This document shows, piece after piece, positions 46,461-59,640 of a DNA stretch of 64,000 nucleotides; position 1 is the stretch's first letter, and every line of letters starts with the position of its first letter. This stretch comes from Cynocephalus volans. Lineage: Eukaryota; Chordata; Mammalia; Dermoptera; Cynocephalidae. The translations under genes were made by a program, and so were the position numbers. The notes under the pieces are model-generated. The model had not been told where the DNA came from, did not search any database, and was given only the letters and a program-made list of their open reading frames with translations. Location of the stretch: assembly GCF_027409185.1 (NCBI RefSeq), contig NC_084461.1, positions 145,807,001 to 145,871,000 of the forward strand. The letters run 5' to 3'.

Positions 46461-48199
46461 TCTAGGGTTTATCACAGAATCCGGAAATGGACGAAATTTT
46501 CCTAAAAGGAAGGAAAAGGGTTAAGGATAGTAATTTTAAAGGATGGGGAGAAAAAGAACCCCAAATTGTTTAGGCAGAAGACATAAATCTATACCAAACT
46601 TGACCATGTGATAATGCTTACTTTGGAACAGGTTAACTGGTTCTGCTTAACAAAAAGTAAAAGTTGACCTAATTTTTCTCATGCTGGTTCTGACCAAGAA
46701 ATAATAAAATGATGAATCTTAGACTTACATTTCTGGAACTCTTTCCAGTTTAAAATGGTTTGGCTTATGTTTTGGACCAAACTTCCAAGATTTTTTCTTT
46801 CCCATTTTGAATTACAGGGCATGATATAATATATTTTTCTCTAAATTAAATCTGTTAATCTTAACATTACAATCTCTCTTTCCTCCTCCTCCACTTCAAA
46901 AAGGTAATTTTACAACAAAAGTATGTATGAATCTGAGGATTTTGCTCCTCTGGGCAATTGATCAAATTGGATAAGCATCATTAAGTTTAAGAATTCATAA
47001 TTATTGTGGCCTTTCTGCTGAGCGAATTTCTTTTTTTCCAAGCCTGTTGGAAAAACCAAACTCATTCTCAGATCTCTGAGCTCCATTACCACATCAGCAC
47101 AGATAAACCATTGTTGAAAATGCTGAAGTCAAGAGCACGTTGATCTTTCATAGTAGAAGCAATTTCCTGTTTTCAAAAACTTGTAATGAGATTTAAAAAG
47201 CACAAACAAATCTAATATATACACAGGAGAGATTACAGAGTCGGATAAATGCAGACAAACTGATGTTTAAACTATTGTCACCTTCTCTAACGTTCGACTG
47301 TTAACTTGTCAGCAGGGTTCTCTACTCAGAAGATGGAAAGGATCTGAGGATAAGTAGATACGTTTCTTAAAGTATGTGTCCTAAATCTGAAATTTATACA
47401 TAATTTACACCTATTTGAAAAGAGAAGACCTTACTTTTTTAGTCTCTTAAGTATTTTAGAGATTAATTTTTGTTTCAAAATACATGAAAGAGAAGCTTGT
47501 TATTTCTATGGGAATAATTTTCTAGTATTACAGTATGTATTATGAGAATACTAGGACAATTTTTTCATCCCAAATAGAAGACATATGCTGTTATTTAATT
47601 ATTGAAAGACTTCTGATATATTGAAATCAGAATAAAAATTTTAGATATTCAACTTTGAAGATTTTCTCTTAGAAATTTAAAAGTCTTACCCACCTCTACC
47701 TTAATAACCAAGCTATAAATACATCAGAGACGGTGAAATGCATTATGCATACTTCGAAGTATCACATGCTTTGCAATTATCATAAATGTAATTGGGGAAG
47801 CATGTCCCTAATAAACTTGTACAATATTTAGCTACCCCTTCCTGCAACAGTCACACACCATCTGTTTTGTTTTATTTACAGCGAGGTCCTAATATTTTAT
47901 GCGACCTTTGCCATCTAACCAGTGGGATAATGAAGTTGTTTCCTGTGGGTCTCTTCTCCCCTATTCCTTCCAATTTGTTCACTCCATTGAATGTATCTCT
48001 GCCAGGTTGATATTCTTAAGAAGGCTCTCTTTCATCACATTGTTAGAACAGGGTGGTCACCTTCCATGAACTTTGCATTTAGAATCTAGCAAAGATAAGG
48101 AACTAAGCCAACCCAGGACTGAACCATTAAAGAGATGATTATTGATGGTTCAAGGGGAAATATGCTTCCTTGGTGACCTTTTATTTTACATTCAAACTT
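46461..48199. other. Anonymous AT-rich DNA
   Basis: No gene or repeat was recognised over about 1.7 kb. Confidence 0.5.
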
Positions 48200-48345
48200 A
48201 CTGAAATCCTCCTCCAAAAATGAAAAGTAAATTCAAGTTTAACATCACATTCCAGGAAGCTTTTATTACTTAACAATGAAAGTTAAACCTCACCTCTTAC
48301 CTGTTCTGCTGCTCCATCCCCTCTCTGTTCACTAATATATCCTTT
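48200..48345 (+). repeat. Possible L2 fragment
   Basis: 'attccaggaagcttttatta' and 'ttaaacctcacctcttacct' loosely fit LINE-2. Confidence 0.3.
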
Positions 48346-48694
48346 TATTTAGCCAAATAGATGCTACACTCCCACCACTCCATCCCTTTGCTCACGGGGT
48401 GGTGTTGCCACGTGCTTTCTGCTTTGCAAAAGCCTGTGCACCTGATAGAGAAGTCATCTAATATTTCCATGTGTGCTTGCCTGATATTGTCAGACAGAAA
48501 TAGCCAGTTTGTCTTTTGGGGCCTCCCTGATCATAAATCAGTTTATATAAATCTATAAACAATAGCAAACTGTGGCTCTAAATAGGAAACTTATAGAGGT
48601 CCAGTGCAACCTCTGGCCATATTTATTCTTTTTGCTCAATAAACAGTTACTGAAGGTTTACCACTTTTCAGGAGCTACAGTAAATGTACAATGC

Positions 48695-49060
48695 TAACAA
48701 TTATTGATCTCTTACTTTCTCTAAGGCATGGTACTCAGAACTTGACATGCAATACAACATTTTCATTAAACCTCAAAATTCTGAAAGATAAATGCTATTA
48801 ATTTCATTGACAAGATAGGGAGATAGAGGTACATAAAGGCTAAAAATTTTGCAAGTGCCACCCAGATAGGAGTGGTGGGCACCCTGAAATACAAAGCCTT
48901 CTCTTACATATACCTCCCTTTATATTCATGAGTTTGAAGTAACAAGGAATGCTAAAACTATCCACAGGCCCTGGGGGACTACATAACTTGCCCAAGATCA
49001 CGAGGCTTTAAGGTACAGATGAGATCAGGTCACATTTTTTGAGAGTAAACAACTGTATTC
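48695..49060 (-). repeat. MIR fragments, minus
   Basis: Two reverse MIR-like pieces lie side by side (48,695-48,900 and 48,960-49,060). The second has 'cataacttgcccaagatcac'. Confidence 0.5.
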
Positions 49061-49974
49061 TTTCACAACCTCTCCCTTTCTCACAATGATATCCTTCTTC
49101 AGTTAGTGATTTTGACTTTCCGATGACAAGGTTCAGTAAAAAAAACCAAAAACAAACAAAAAATACAATTTTGCATGTTATTAAAAATAATTGCCTCTTA
49201 ATTTTATGGCATCACCCAATATCCTAAGTGCTTAAAGTTCCCCATTACAAATCAAGAAAGACTGTGAATTCACTAGCACTCCAATAACTTCGTAATGTCA
49301 CATTATAAAAAATTCTGTCCATAACATCATTTGTGCAAAGGAAGTCCCTTTGTCTGAGCTTTATTATTTGTTTTTAAGCTAAATGAAATACAGAAAACAA
49401 TGATCTAGTATGCAGCATGGATTTGCCAACACTAGTTCAAATTAGACCTGCCAGCTAACCCCTATTTCTCACCTGTGAGTCTAACAAATAATTTATAAAT
49501 GTTGACAGTATTTACATTATTATTTTTATAGCTCACAATTTACAACCCTGACTGTCCTTGAGAGGCTCTGTGTATTTGTTACAGTCCCCTCTAGGGAAGA
49601 TTCATCGGATGAGGACCCAACAACTGTGCTCAGGAAAAATCCAGGCTCATTTTACTGAATTCCATTTCCCTAGAAACATTACTATTCTTCATTGATTATG
49701 TAATGGAGGATTAATTATGCTGTCACTTAGTGTATTTACATCCTTGGTGGTTGTATTGGCTCGCTGACTTTCAAATGGCCAGTGTGCATCCTGCAGCAGG
49801 ACGTATTTGTTTTGTACTCTGTCTCATTGTCACATAGTGTCACCAAGCAGGTGCTGTGTCTGTATTTCAAAACAACCAGGGGGACAGGAAAAGTCTTTAT
49901 CAACTGGTTATTTTGAACTCTTCAAAAGAAACTGGGTTGATGTGGGGTTTTTTACTCAATAAACTACTAGTGCA
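49061..49974. other. Repeat-free complex DNA, conserved-element candidate
   Basis: No gene was seen. 49,550-49,920 is compositionally even, has no repeat I recognise, and includes a TAATTA homeodomain-type core near 49,711. Confidence 0.4.
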
Positions 49975-50200
49975 CAGTGATTAAGAGCAAAAATATCTAG
50001 ACTCATGACCCAACTTAATCAGTTATTGGCTCTGTGACTTAGGGTGGGCAAGTAAGTAAAAGATTCTGTGCCTGAATGTCCTCAGGCAAAAATAATGACT
50101 ACATGACAGAGTATGGAAAGAAATAAATGAGATAAAGCAAATCAGCTGACAGTGTCTAGTACCTGACACTCAAAAATGCAGCCATCATTTTATGCTATTA
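49975..50200 (+). repeat. MIR, nearly full length
   Basis: 'gtgattaagagcaaaaatat', 'ttggctctgtgacttagg' and 'cagtgtctagtacctgacac' follow MIR order. Confidence 0.65.
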
Positions 50201-50465
50201 TCGCACAGAGCTGCTGCTCAGTGAATCCATAAATATACAGCCAATATGGTGGTGGTTACAAGCTTTTCTTTTTATTTTTTAATGATATATCTAGGCTTAA
50301 TCTCTGTTTATCTATTTATACAGTATATTTATTTTCTTTTCCTCAGACAGAAATGACAAGCAGTTATAATATTCCCTCTTGAACGTTTTTTTCTTCCTAG
50401 CATCTGATGTAAAGACTATGCTCAAGTAATTGTAAGTTTTATAAATGTCTAAAAGTAGGCCGTCA

Positions 50466-51249
50466 ACATGATGATTTCCATTCCTTTGGGTATATTCCCA
50501 GCAGTGGGATTACTGAATCACGTGGAAGATCTACCTGTAGTTGTTTGAGAAACCTCCATCCAGTTTTCCATAGTGGCTGTGCTGATTTACAGTCCCACTA
50601 GCAGTGTACAGGAGTTCCTTTTTCTCCACATCCTTCCCAACATTTGTTATTCTCGTTCTTCTTGATAATAAGATAGCTGCACTCCTATGTTTGTTGGAGC
50701 TGTATTTACAATAGCCAAGATATGGAACCGACCTAAATGTCCATCAGCAGATGACTGGATAAAGAAAATGTGTTATATATACATAATGTACTACTACTCA
50801 GTCATAAAAATGAATGAAATTTTTCCATTCACAGTGACTTGGATAAGCTTGGAGAAAATTATATTGAATGAAATAAGCCAGGCACAGGAAGAGAAATAGC
50901 ACCTGTCCTCACTCATAAGTGGGAGCTGAAAAAGAAAAAGAAAGAAAGCAAGAAACAAACAAACAGCAATCACAATATTAGGTTGAACTTTCAGAAGGAG
51001 AGAACAGAACTGTGGTTACCAGAGGTGGAAAAGGGGGAGGAGGAAGGAGTTGGTGAGAAGTTGGGTAAGAGAGAAAAGGAATGATTATGTTTTGTAATGA
51101 CAAATATGCCAGTTATTCTGATTTGATCATCACAAATTGTACACAGGTATTGCTATTCAGCCTTGTACCCCACAGCATGTATAATCAATTACGTTTCTAT
51201 TAAAAAAATAGTAGAGTCAAAAAAAAAAAAGAAAAAGAAAACAAAAAAA
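50466..51249 (+). mobile_element. Twin-primed (5'-inverted) L1
   Basis: 50,466-50,671 is antisense ORF2 text ('gatttccattcctttgggta', 'ttttccatagtggctgtgct'). From about 50,672 the text is sense ORF2 C-terminus ('ttacaatagccaagatatgg', frame 50,687-50,899 with IWNRPKCPSADDWIKKM) and 3' UTR. It ends in an impure A-tail. The inverted part is the one lying upstream in an L1, as twin priming predicts. No TSD was resolved. Confidence 0.85.
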
Positions 51250-51929
51250 TGTTGATATTAAGTTAGTGGTTTAACCACCCAGAAGTTTTTCTCAAATGAC
51301 TTTAATGCACAGTAATTTAACCGTACATCCCTAGTGGAATAAACAGAAATCCTAAGCTGTTCTCTGTAATTATGTTGTTGGAAATAGTATTGGTATCATT
51401 ATTTTGATACTAGTACATATTATAGGGTAAAGCAAATATGTAATTATGTCAATATTATTAGCAATGAAGATTTTTAGTGTAAGAAGAAAAAGGTATAAAT
51501 ATAAAATCAAAGAAATTATGTACAAAACTTAAAATTTTGATTTTAAATTGGAAATACTGATATGGATTCATTACATATTTTATTATATATAGTACATGTA
51601 TAATGAATACAAACAAATCAAATCAAATAAAAATAAATAAGTAAAAGTAGGCCAGGGATTAACCTTGAAATATGATCTGTCACTTTCCATTCATGTCATT
51701 GAGTGAGTTTCTTTGGACATAACTGCCATTATCACACAAATTCATCTCTCTCCCTCATACTGTAACAAACATTGGGACATCTAAATAACACAGTAACACA
51801 GTATATCTCAACATCTGCACCATTAGTGCCTTAAACACCTAATGCATGCCATTTCATCAGTTGCCTATAGCCCAGCAACAACTTTGTCTTCCTTCTTCCA
51901 CCTTTACCTAAAGAAATCAGGGTGCTCTT
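51250..51929. other. Anonymous AT-rich DNA
   Basis: No gene or repeat was recognised; the right end may already be L2. Confidence 0.45.
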
Positions 51930-52500
51930 TTCGTAAACTCTAAATCAAACCATATCATTATCCTACTCAAAACTCATCAACAGCTTTCTGTCACACTTGG
52001 AATAAAACCCAAACTCCTTACCACAGCCTGTATGGCCTTATATAAGTCAATCCCTGCCTTTCTCACAGATCTTGTCCCATGCTTTTTCTTCCTTGAACCC
52101 CAGGTTTCAGTCACCCTGATCTTCTTACTTTTCAAACACAATGAATTCATTCCTGACCCAAGTTCTTTGTTCTTGTTCCTACTCCTAGATGTCTTTTTCA
52201 GACCTGCAAATACCTTGCAAATTTATGTCCTGCGGGTCTCTACCAATATGTCATCTTTGTTGACTGGACTCCCTAGAATAGCCCCCCTCTTTCACCATTT
52301 CTGTCCCTTTACTCTGTTTCTCTTCATGGTATTAATTACTATTTGTACTTTTAATAATTATGTATTTATTTATTATCTGTCTCTTCAACTAGAACATAAC
52401 CTATGGAAAGGCAAAGACTTTTAGTATTTTGCTTATGGCTATATCCCTACAGCCAGAGTCTAGAACAGTGACATAGAAAGTTTTAAAGTAGATAGTCAAG
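51930..52500 (+). repeat. L2 3' half, well preserved
   Basis: 'catatcattatcctactcaa', 'aaacccaaactccttaccac', 'agcctgtatggccttatata', 'cttcaactagaacataacct' and 'agagtctagaacagtgacat' give a continuous L2 3' region. The 130-codon frame at 52,032-52,424 is an artefact within it. Confidence 0.8.
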
Positions 52501-54084
52501 AATATGAATATGAACTAAAAAAGAGCCCTCCATGTATTAATAAGTCTTATACATCATTTGAACTCAAAAGAGACTAAACACAACATTTATTATTTCAAAT
52601 ACAGAAAACAATATTTTTGGTCATATAGTTACCTTGCTTTTATTTTCATGAGAATTCATCCACTACATTTATCCTAATTTACCTATTTAATCAAGCAAAA
52701 ACTATTTAATGAATAAGATTATTGTTATGAAAAATATATTTTATGATGTAATACTTTAGAAAGCTGCTAGATGAAAAATTAAGAGTCATGATTCATTTAA
52801 ATATTTCCAAGGTTATGTTATTTACCTAAATAACAAAAAAATCTGACCTACTACTTCAGTAAAAGTCAATGATATTCCCCTCACTGAAATGGTATTTTTA
52901 CTCTACCAAAGTTGTTTTTCTAATACAATTGTGAGAATATGCGCTATTTTGTCTATATTTTATTAGTGTGGCTGAATTTTATAATCAGAAGTTAGAGTTA
53001 TATGGGGTAAAAAAAAATTTGTATCTGATTCAACACTGTTTGATATGGTACAAATAATTAGACCAAAGTGTCTAAATATGGAGATTCAGTTAAGTAAACT
53101 TAAAACAGTTTTTGAGAACAAACCAGTAAAACAAAGTTTGTACTAAACTTGTGACCTTAAGCTATGGATATTAGAGCAATTACTCTCTACTGTCCTCTTA
53201 TGCAATCAACCTGTAATGTAGAACAGCTTAGTACTCTTCCTAGAAGTGATTTTCCTCCAAGGTTAAATTACAGGTCTGTCCCTTTATAATATATTCATTA
53301 CAGTATGTTTCTACAAAAAACAATACAGTCTCTAGCAAAACCTTAAAGAAAAAAGCTCCTTACATTGAGGAATTTAAATAATATCCCCAGTATTCTGGGA
53401 GAATGTAAATAGAGGTTTGTCAATATAAACAATTTTAAGAAATAATTATAGTCTATTTAAAAATAAGAACCACCTCCTTATGAAAGCTCTCCCGGTCCCA
53501 TGAGAGTTGAATTGAAAGAATGGAGACAGTCCTTCATCCTGTAACTCTTTGTTGATTGCCTTATATGTCCCATGTCCCATACAGGGTGTTGGGAATCAAA
53601 GATAGCAATCCCTGTAAGTTCTCAGTGGTTACCAGGTGAGTCAGACACACACACCTGAATAGAGCATGTCTCTCTCCTGAAGAGGCGAGCCTTCCAGGAC
53701 CTGCTAAGAATTGCCTATCCTCTTCTCCCAGTATGGTCTACACTTATGTCTGTATCTTAAAATTTAGCACTTAATGAAATATCTTGTCCCGTGTCTTCAA
53801 ATGTATCACTCTCTATTCTCAATCCACATTTTTTTTTACTTTTTATTTATTCAAAATGCTTAGCGTAATGAAGGACTCACAGTGGACATGAATCAAACAA
53901 CAACAAAAAATCATGTTTATGTTCAATCCAGGACACAGTACAAATGAGTCGCTCTTTATACTAGTGTTTCAAAGGAAGAACTCTAAGTTATATACTTTTT
54001 GACTGATTACTTAAAATCACAAATTTCCAAATTGTAAATCTCCCTTCTTTTAAAAAATAAAATTTCTCCGTAGTGCTTATCATT
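52501..54084. other. Anonymous AT-rich DNA
   Basis: No gene or repeat was recognised over about 1.6 kb. Confidence 0.5.
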
Positions 54085-54262
54085 ATCAAGTTTATATTCT
54101 ACTCATTCATTTTTTTTTTAATTGAAAATCTTCCTCAGTAGAATGTAAACTCCGTGGAGGCAGGAATTTTGGTGCAGTTTGTTTGCTTTTTATCCCAAAT
54201 GACTAAAAGATTGCCTGACACATAGAAGATGCTAAATAAAGACTTGTGGCATGAATTTTAAA
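54085..54262 (+). repeat. L2 3' terminal fragment
   Basis: 'agtagaatgtaaactccgtg', 'gaggcaggaattttggtgca' and 'tgcctgacacatagaagatg' mark the LINE-2 end. Confidence 0.7.
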
Positions 54263-54377
54263 AAAGGGATAATTTCAATCTTTAAAACAAAATCATAAGA
54301 ATTTTATCAATGCAATCTGTGATATAGAGGAGATATAAATATATATGAGATATATAGGATATATATAGGATATGTAT

Positions 54378-54455
54378 TAGGATACTTCAAAAAGTTCATG
54401 GAAAAATGGAATCAAAAGACAATGCCATTCCTTTTATGAACTTTTTGAAGACTCC

Positions 54456-54458
<3 letters not shown>
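54378..54458. mobile_element. Hairpin MITE, mariner-like, TA-flanked
   Basis: CTTCAAAAAGTTCAT (54,385-54,399) is the exact reverse complement of 54,436-54,450. Imperfect pairing extends outward to TA on both sides. The element is about 80 bp with little between the arms. This is the form of a Tc1/mariner-derived MITE; the family is not named. Confidence 0.65.

Positions 54459-54507
<49 letters not shown>
54458..54507. repeat. (AC)25 microsatellite
   Basis: A pure AC run abuts the right end of the hairpin element. Confidence 0.95.
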
Positions 54508-54509
<2 letters not shown>

Positions 54510-55214
54510 TCCCTTAAGTGAGTGAATAAATGAACAAACTTTTGTAATGACAAGGTCAATAAAATGTTACAATATACTTCCTCAGTGCTAACATATGTAT
54601 AAAATATTTTAATATTTTGGAAATCAGGTTGCATCTTAAAATTCATTTGTACATATGATGTAATGGTGATGTAATTATTTTTCTCTCCATCAAAATTCTG
54701 TTAGTCATTTTATGGCCTGTGTGTCACACTGACACTTTACTAGAAGTGAAGGAGTGTGGTCATTCGTGTGTGTCAATGGCCAGTATCATAACTCTAGCAA
54801 TAACCATGGTTTGTTGGTAATTGCTATGGTCAGCATCACTGACACTTACAATGTGAAATAGGTATGATGCTCAGGGGAAGGCACTTCCTTTCTGGAATTT
54901 TTTCAACAATTCAGATAGCCATGCTGGACAGTTGCCGTATATTCTTATGTAACACAGTCCTGGGAAGTAGTTATTTTTAGATAATTTTAGTTAAACAGAA
55001 AAGAATGAACTCAACTTTTATTAACTTTAGCTATTTCTTTAAAAAGAAAAAAGCATACAAATGCTAACAAAACAACAGTAGTTCTCTCTTACATTACTGC
55101 ACTAAATTTAAGTAAAACATCAGTTAGAATAACAAGTAAAAGAAACAGAAATGTCCAGGTAAAACCTGCTTTCTGGCTTGGCTGATACTCAGTGAGTTGT
55201 GATGTTAGATGGTA
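54508..55214. other. Anonymous DNA
   Basis: No gene or repeat was recognised. Confidence 0.5.
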
Positions 55215-55425
55215 GACGTAGTATTTGTTCATCACTTACTATATGGTGGGTACTATGAAAGGGGCTGTTCATACATTTGATTCCTGCTTTATGGATGAGG
55301 AGCCTGAGACTTGGAGAGCTGAATAACTCGTTCAAGGTCACGCTTACAGTGAGCAGTGGAGCCGTGATTAGAATCACAATGTACTTTCGATCTGCTTTAT
55401 AGTCCTTGCTGTCTTGCTTACAGGA
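55215..55425 (-). repeat. MIR, minus
   Basis: 'catcacttactatatggtgg', 'tttatggatgaggagcctga' and 'aactcgttcaaggtcacgct' give reverse MIR order. Confidence 0.7.
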
Positions 55426-57184
55426 CTGGTTTAATTTGAGAGCAGCTTCCAGCCAGTCCAAAAGCTGCCTTCAGGGGCAAGGCCAAATTCATAGGCATGT
55501 GACTCCCTTCCATATCTCTCCACTCCTCATCCCCTCTTAGTTTAAGGCTCTGCTGTCTCCATTTTGAAATTCTTAATAATTTTGAACAAGCAACCTTGCA
55601 TTTTCATTTTGCCCTGGGCTTTACAAATTAAGTAACCAATCCTACTAAGCAGCTTTAGTATGGGAATTTCACAGAATAATTTCACCTTGGTTATTGTTTA
55701 TTGATTTTATTTTCCCTTTGAAAAGATACTCAAGCAGACTAAATTTTCTCCCAAATATGGGTATGTGTTAATCATCCCTTCTTGCAGTCCCATTTCTAAT
55801 TGATGCAATGTCAGTCTGACTCTACTCGGCAAAAGCTCCTTTGCTCCATTGTTTTAGGCTTATCAGTTCTTTGGGGACTTCACTACCACTTAAGGTCCAC
55901 CTGTGGATTAACCCTTCATTATTTTGTTATTATTCAGAAGATTTATTATAGGGTACTCTCCTTCCTCAGCCAATTTCCTTCTTCAGATTATAATCAAGGC
56001 TGTTAATTCAACTATTTATTCAAATAAAAATGAAACATACTTATTGAAAAGGTTGCACACTGTCACCTGTTCTAGATTCCAGAACACTCTTCATGGACCA
56101 GTTGCAATTCAATCCTCTCGATCAAAAGAAATGTACCAACCTGATGCTGCACTCACTCTAGCAGTTATTTCTGTTATGTTATTTATTTCCTCTCTTTTTC
56201 TTTGCCACCCAGAGTTATTATATGCTTCAAGTTGCTAACGGGGCTTTTACGAAATCAGGAGAAATGCATTTATGTCATATAGAGGCTGCATGTGAATTAC
56301 AAATCTGACAGGGTGTAATAACAATACAAAAGCACCAGTGAAGAGAAAAAAAATGAGCAGAATATGCAATTATTTTATGAAAGGATTTCTTTCCTTGAGG
56401 GGGAAATCTGCACATTTACCATCTGTAACAAAGGAGATGTTGAACTACGTAAATGAATTACTCCAGCTCTGTGTACATGTGTATACGGAATGGGATGAAC
56501 TTGAAATGACATTAAGTAATTCTGTTTTTGTCAAAAAATGAAAATAAAGAACACTACAAGGCATGACTAATATAGTGAACTCCAAGATGCATTTTCAAAG
56601 TTTTTTTCAAAGGGCTACAGTAATTCATATGAGAATCAAATGTGATGTAAAGTAATATAAATTTTCCCAGATTAAAAAATTATATTGCATAAAGCTTTCA
56701 TTTTTCTTCATAATGCATGTGAACTGAACATCCACAATATGCTGTAAGGAAAACGAATCAGTACATTTACCCAAGAATTAAATAATCTGGAAAAAAGAAC
56801 TCTGGTTAAGATTTAGAGTTAGTCTTGCTTTAAATGGCCATAGAGTTCAAGGGTTTTTACACCACCTTCAAATACAAAATTGTCTACCTCAATATCTCTC
56901 AGTCCCTTTCAAGTACTTTCCAAAACAGGAAGAAAAATAGTTACTCCTCCTCCACCTCCCAAAGTTGCCATGTTAATAGGGAATAGCAACATTGTTTCAA
57001 CAGTACAATCTAATTTCTCTATCCTTAGAAGGACAGGCTTTTGTCTTTTTCTTTTTAATATTCAAGATGCAAAATAATCCAGATAGATATTATTTTAGAA
57101 TGAGAAAGAATACACCCTTAAAGACACGGAGACACAGATTTGTACTGATCTTAACTGGTTTGTGAATTCCAACACCAAATGGCA
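55426..57184. other. Anonymous DNA
   Basis: About 1.8 kb without recognised repeats. Two overlapping frames (55,800-56,006 and 55,924-56,238) show no known motif and no coding context. Confidence 0.45.
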
Positions 57185-57665
57185 TTGCATCTCCCCGTTG
57201 CAGGGGCAGAAAAACCCAACTTCCCTTCTCTAAGGGTCTGGAAATGAAATCGACATAGATTAAGAAGAGAAAAGCGTAATACAGGTTTACAAGGCTCAGG
57301 AGCCTTCATAAAAAAAAAAAAAAAAATGAAGACCCAAAGAAGCAGTTAGAGTTGGTTACTTGTATATTGAATTAGAGAAAGAGTAGTAAATTGTGAAGAA
57401 GGATCTAAATGATGTGTGGAGGCTTGAGTGATAAGAATTATTTTAACAAGGTCTGTACAGAATTCTCTGTTTTGACTTCTTGTCCTTGCCGATAAGGATA
57501 TTGCATCTTTCTAGTATAGGAAGGACGTCTTTCACATGGGAATTTTATCTTCAGCTTTAAGAAAGAGCAGGAAGGTCGAAGTGATCTTTTTGTGCCTGCT
57601 GTTTTTCAAGTGTCTTTAACTTGAATAGTCAATATGCCAGAATAGCATATTTTAACTTCTTCACC
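57185..57665. repeat. Possible ERVL-type LTR fragment
   Basis: 'gtttacaaggctcaggagcc', 'agaattattttaacaaggtc' and 'cgtctttcacatgggaattt' recall an old LTR, interrupted by an A run at 57,310-57,326. Ends were not defined. Confidence 0.35.
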
Positions 57666-59519
57666 CTCCTACTGGAGCACTCAGCTGCAGAAAACTGTGC
57701 AAAGATTATGTTTTAGGTTGGGCTGGATGCCAGAGCAATGATTAAAAGTTTAGAGGACAAGCATGTTTAGGGAAAAAAGGTGCATTAAATCGTGTATGCT
57801 ATTCTTACCTTTACACTTTCTCCTTCTCTTGAGATTCTTGTCTTCAATTATGTTTTACAGGGGTTTGGTTATTTATTTCTCAGTGATTTTTTTGTTTTGT
57901 AATAATAAAAAAAAGTTTAAATGTAAGTCAAACATTAATTGTATTGAGTAGATGTTTCTGAGCTCTACTGTGGATGACTTGTGGTGTGGTCACCTCAGAG
58001 GTATATTCTCACTCCCTTACAGACTCTCTGCATGTGACATCAGTTTGAAAGATGTATACAGCAGAGCTTAAGCATGTCAGTTATCTCTTTCTATTTGTAA
58101 ATATTTGGGAAGCAGGGCTCCAGTCTGTTCAACTAGATTTTTTAAGTGGCTGGAGAGATCACTGTTTATTAAGCACACAATGATATGAAAAAGGCATGTG
58201 CTTGTCTTATCTTGTTGATTTCATAGTTATAGAGTAAGCAAAGTGCACATGCATCACCAGCCAGCTGGGCAGAATTCCTCTTATCTGCACCTCTTCTGAA
58301 CTAGATGATACTTTAGTATGTTAGTTCCTCTACTTTCTTATTGAATCTAGTTTATTGAAAGTTTCTCTCATATATAAGGATGAAATCATTTACCTTTCTT
58401 CTCCCAGCCACCTAGATCATTTAGCATCTTGGAAATAATAAAAAGGTTTAAGTGTGATTCTAAATTCAATATTGTTTTATTGACAAAACTTTACACTTAG
58501 TCCAAATTCATTTTATTTAAGACAATGTGTATCTTGAGAGGAAGTTCATGAGTCATCTCTAGACTAATGTCAAAGTGGGAGAAGGTGAAGATTTACCAAT
58601 CTCATTTCTTCTTTACCTCCTATACCAATTTTCAATCTCATCTAGCATTTTCTTGTGGCAACTATGAAAAGACCCGTAGGGTGTCTTATAGGTGAGGCAT
58701 CATTTCTTTTCTGAATTTCTGGACATCGATGATATCATACTCAACAACCACATCTAAACTGTTTGGGTCCCCAGAGTATTCACTATGACATGATCCTTAA
58801 GACCCTAACTGCTTCCCATTATGATGTCTCTGGTCAGAGCTCAAGTTTTGTACTGCACCTTATTCTTCTGATGTTCTTTCATGTGGATGCTTCAGGGATG
58901 TTTATAATTATGTCAGTAGGCAGGGCTCAACCCCGTCATTCCTGCAGCCAAAAACTATTTTGGGGCATCAGTAAAAGTATGATTTAAGTCATTTATTAGT
59001 GTATTTATTTTGACCAATAGAACCATTTAAACCCGAGAAATAACTTTTTTTGATAATCTAGTATAAGCTACATTTTGGTTATCATAGTCTGTGACTACAA
59101 CATGCTGATTTTTTTTATAAAAAGTTATGTATTAAACATAATCAAAAGTCAACTGTTAAGAGTGATGACATAGAAAGGATTTGTTATCCTGCTTATTACA
59201 CTGCCACTTATTTCATTGTTGGTAAAATTCATTTAGAGAATTGGAGGATTTCAGCTGTCATGTCATAATGGAGGTAAAAAAGCATTTTACCTTACACTTG
59301 ATTTCTTTAAAAATTCACTATCTTTTAAAACAGGGTGGTCTGTCCCTGTAGATTATGTCACATATTCCTTAGACTCAGGAATTATATTCCTTTTCAAGTT
59401 TACGAGTAATGCCAATATGTGTTCCAGTGAAAAGCAAGGTATTTAACAAGACTATCGGTTGAGAACTGAATGTTAATGTATTCTATAAACCTTTTACCCA
59501 CCAGTCAAAAGATTCTTTG
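57666..59519. other. Anonymous AT-rich DNA
   Basis: No gene or repeat was recognised. Confidence 0.5.
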
Positions 59520-59640
59520 CTTACGTTATTTCATGTGGTTCCCAGGAGAATCCCATAACAGTTGTGTAATTGTCCCCATTTTACAGAAATGCAAACAAAC
59601 TCGTACATGGTAAAAGTCAGGGCCAAATCTGGTACATATG
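59520..59640 (-). repeat. MIR fragment, minus
   Basis: 'attgtccccattttacagaa' is the MIR signature in reverse, followed by 'aaaagtcagggccaaatctg'. Confidence 0.65.

Noticed and set aside
52032-52424. 130-codon open frame, among the longest here
   Set aside because: It lies wholly inside an L2 3' end and has no protein motif.
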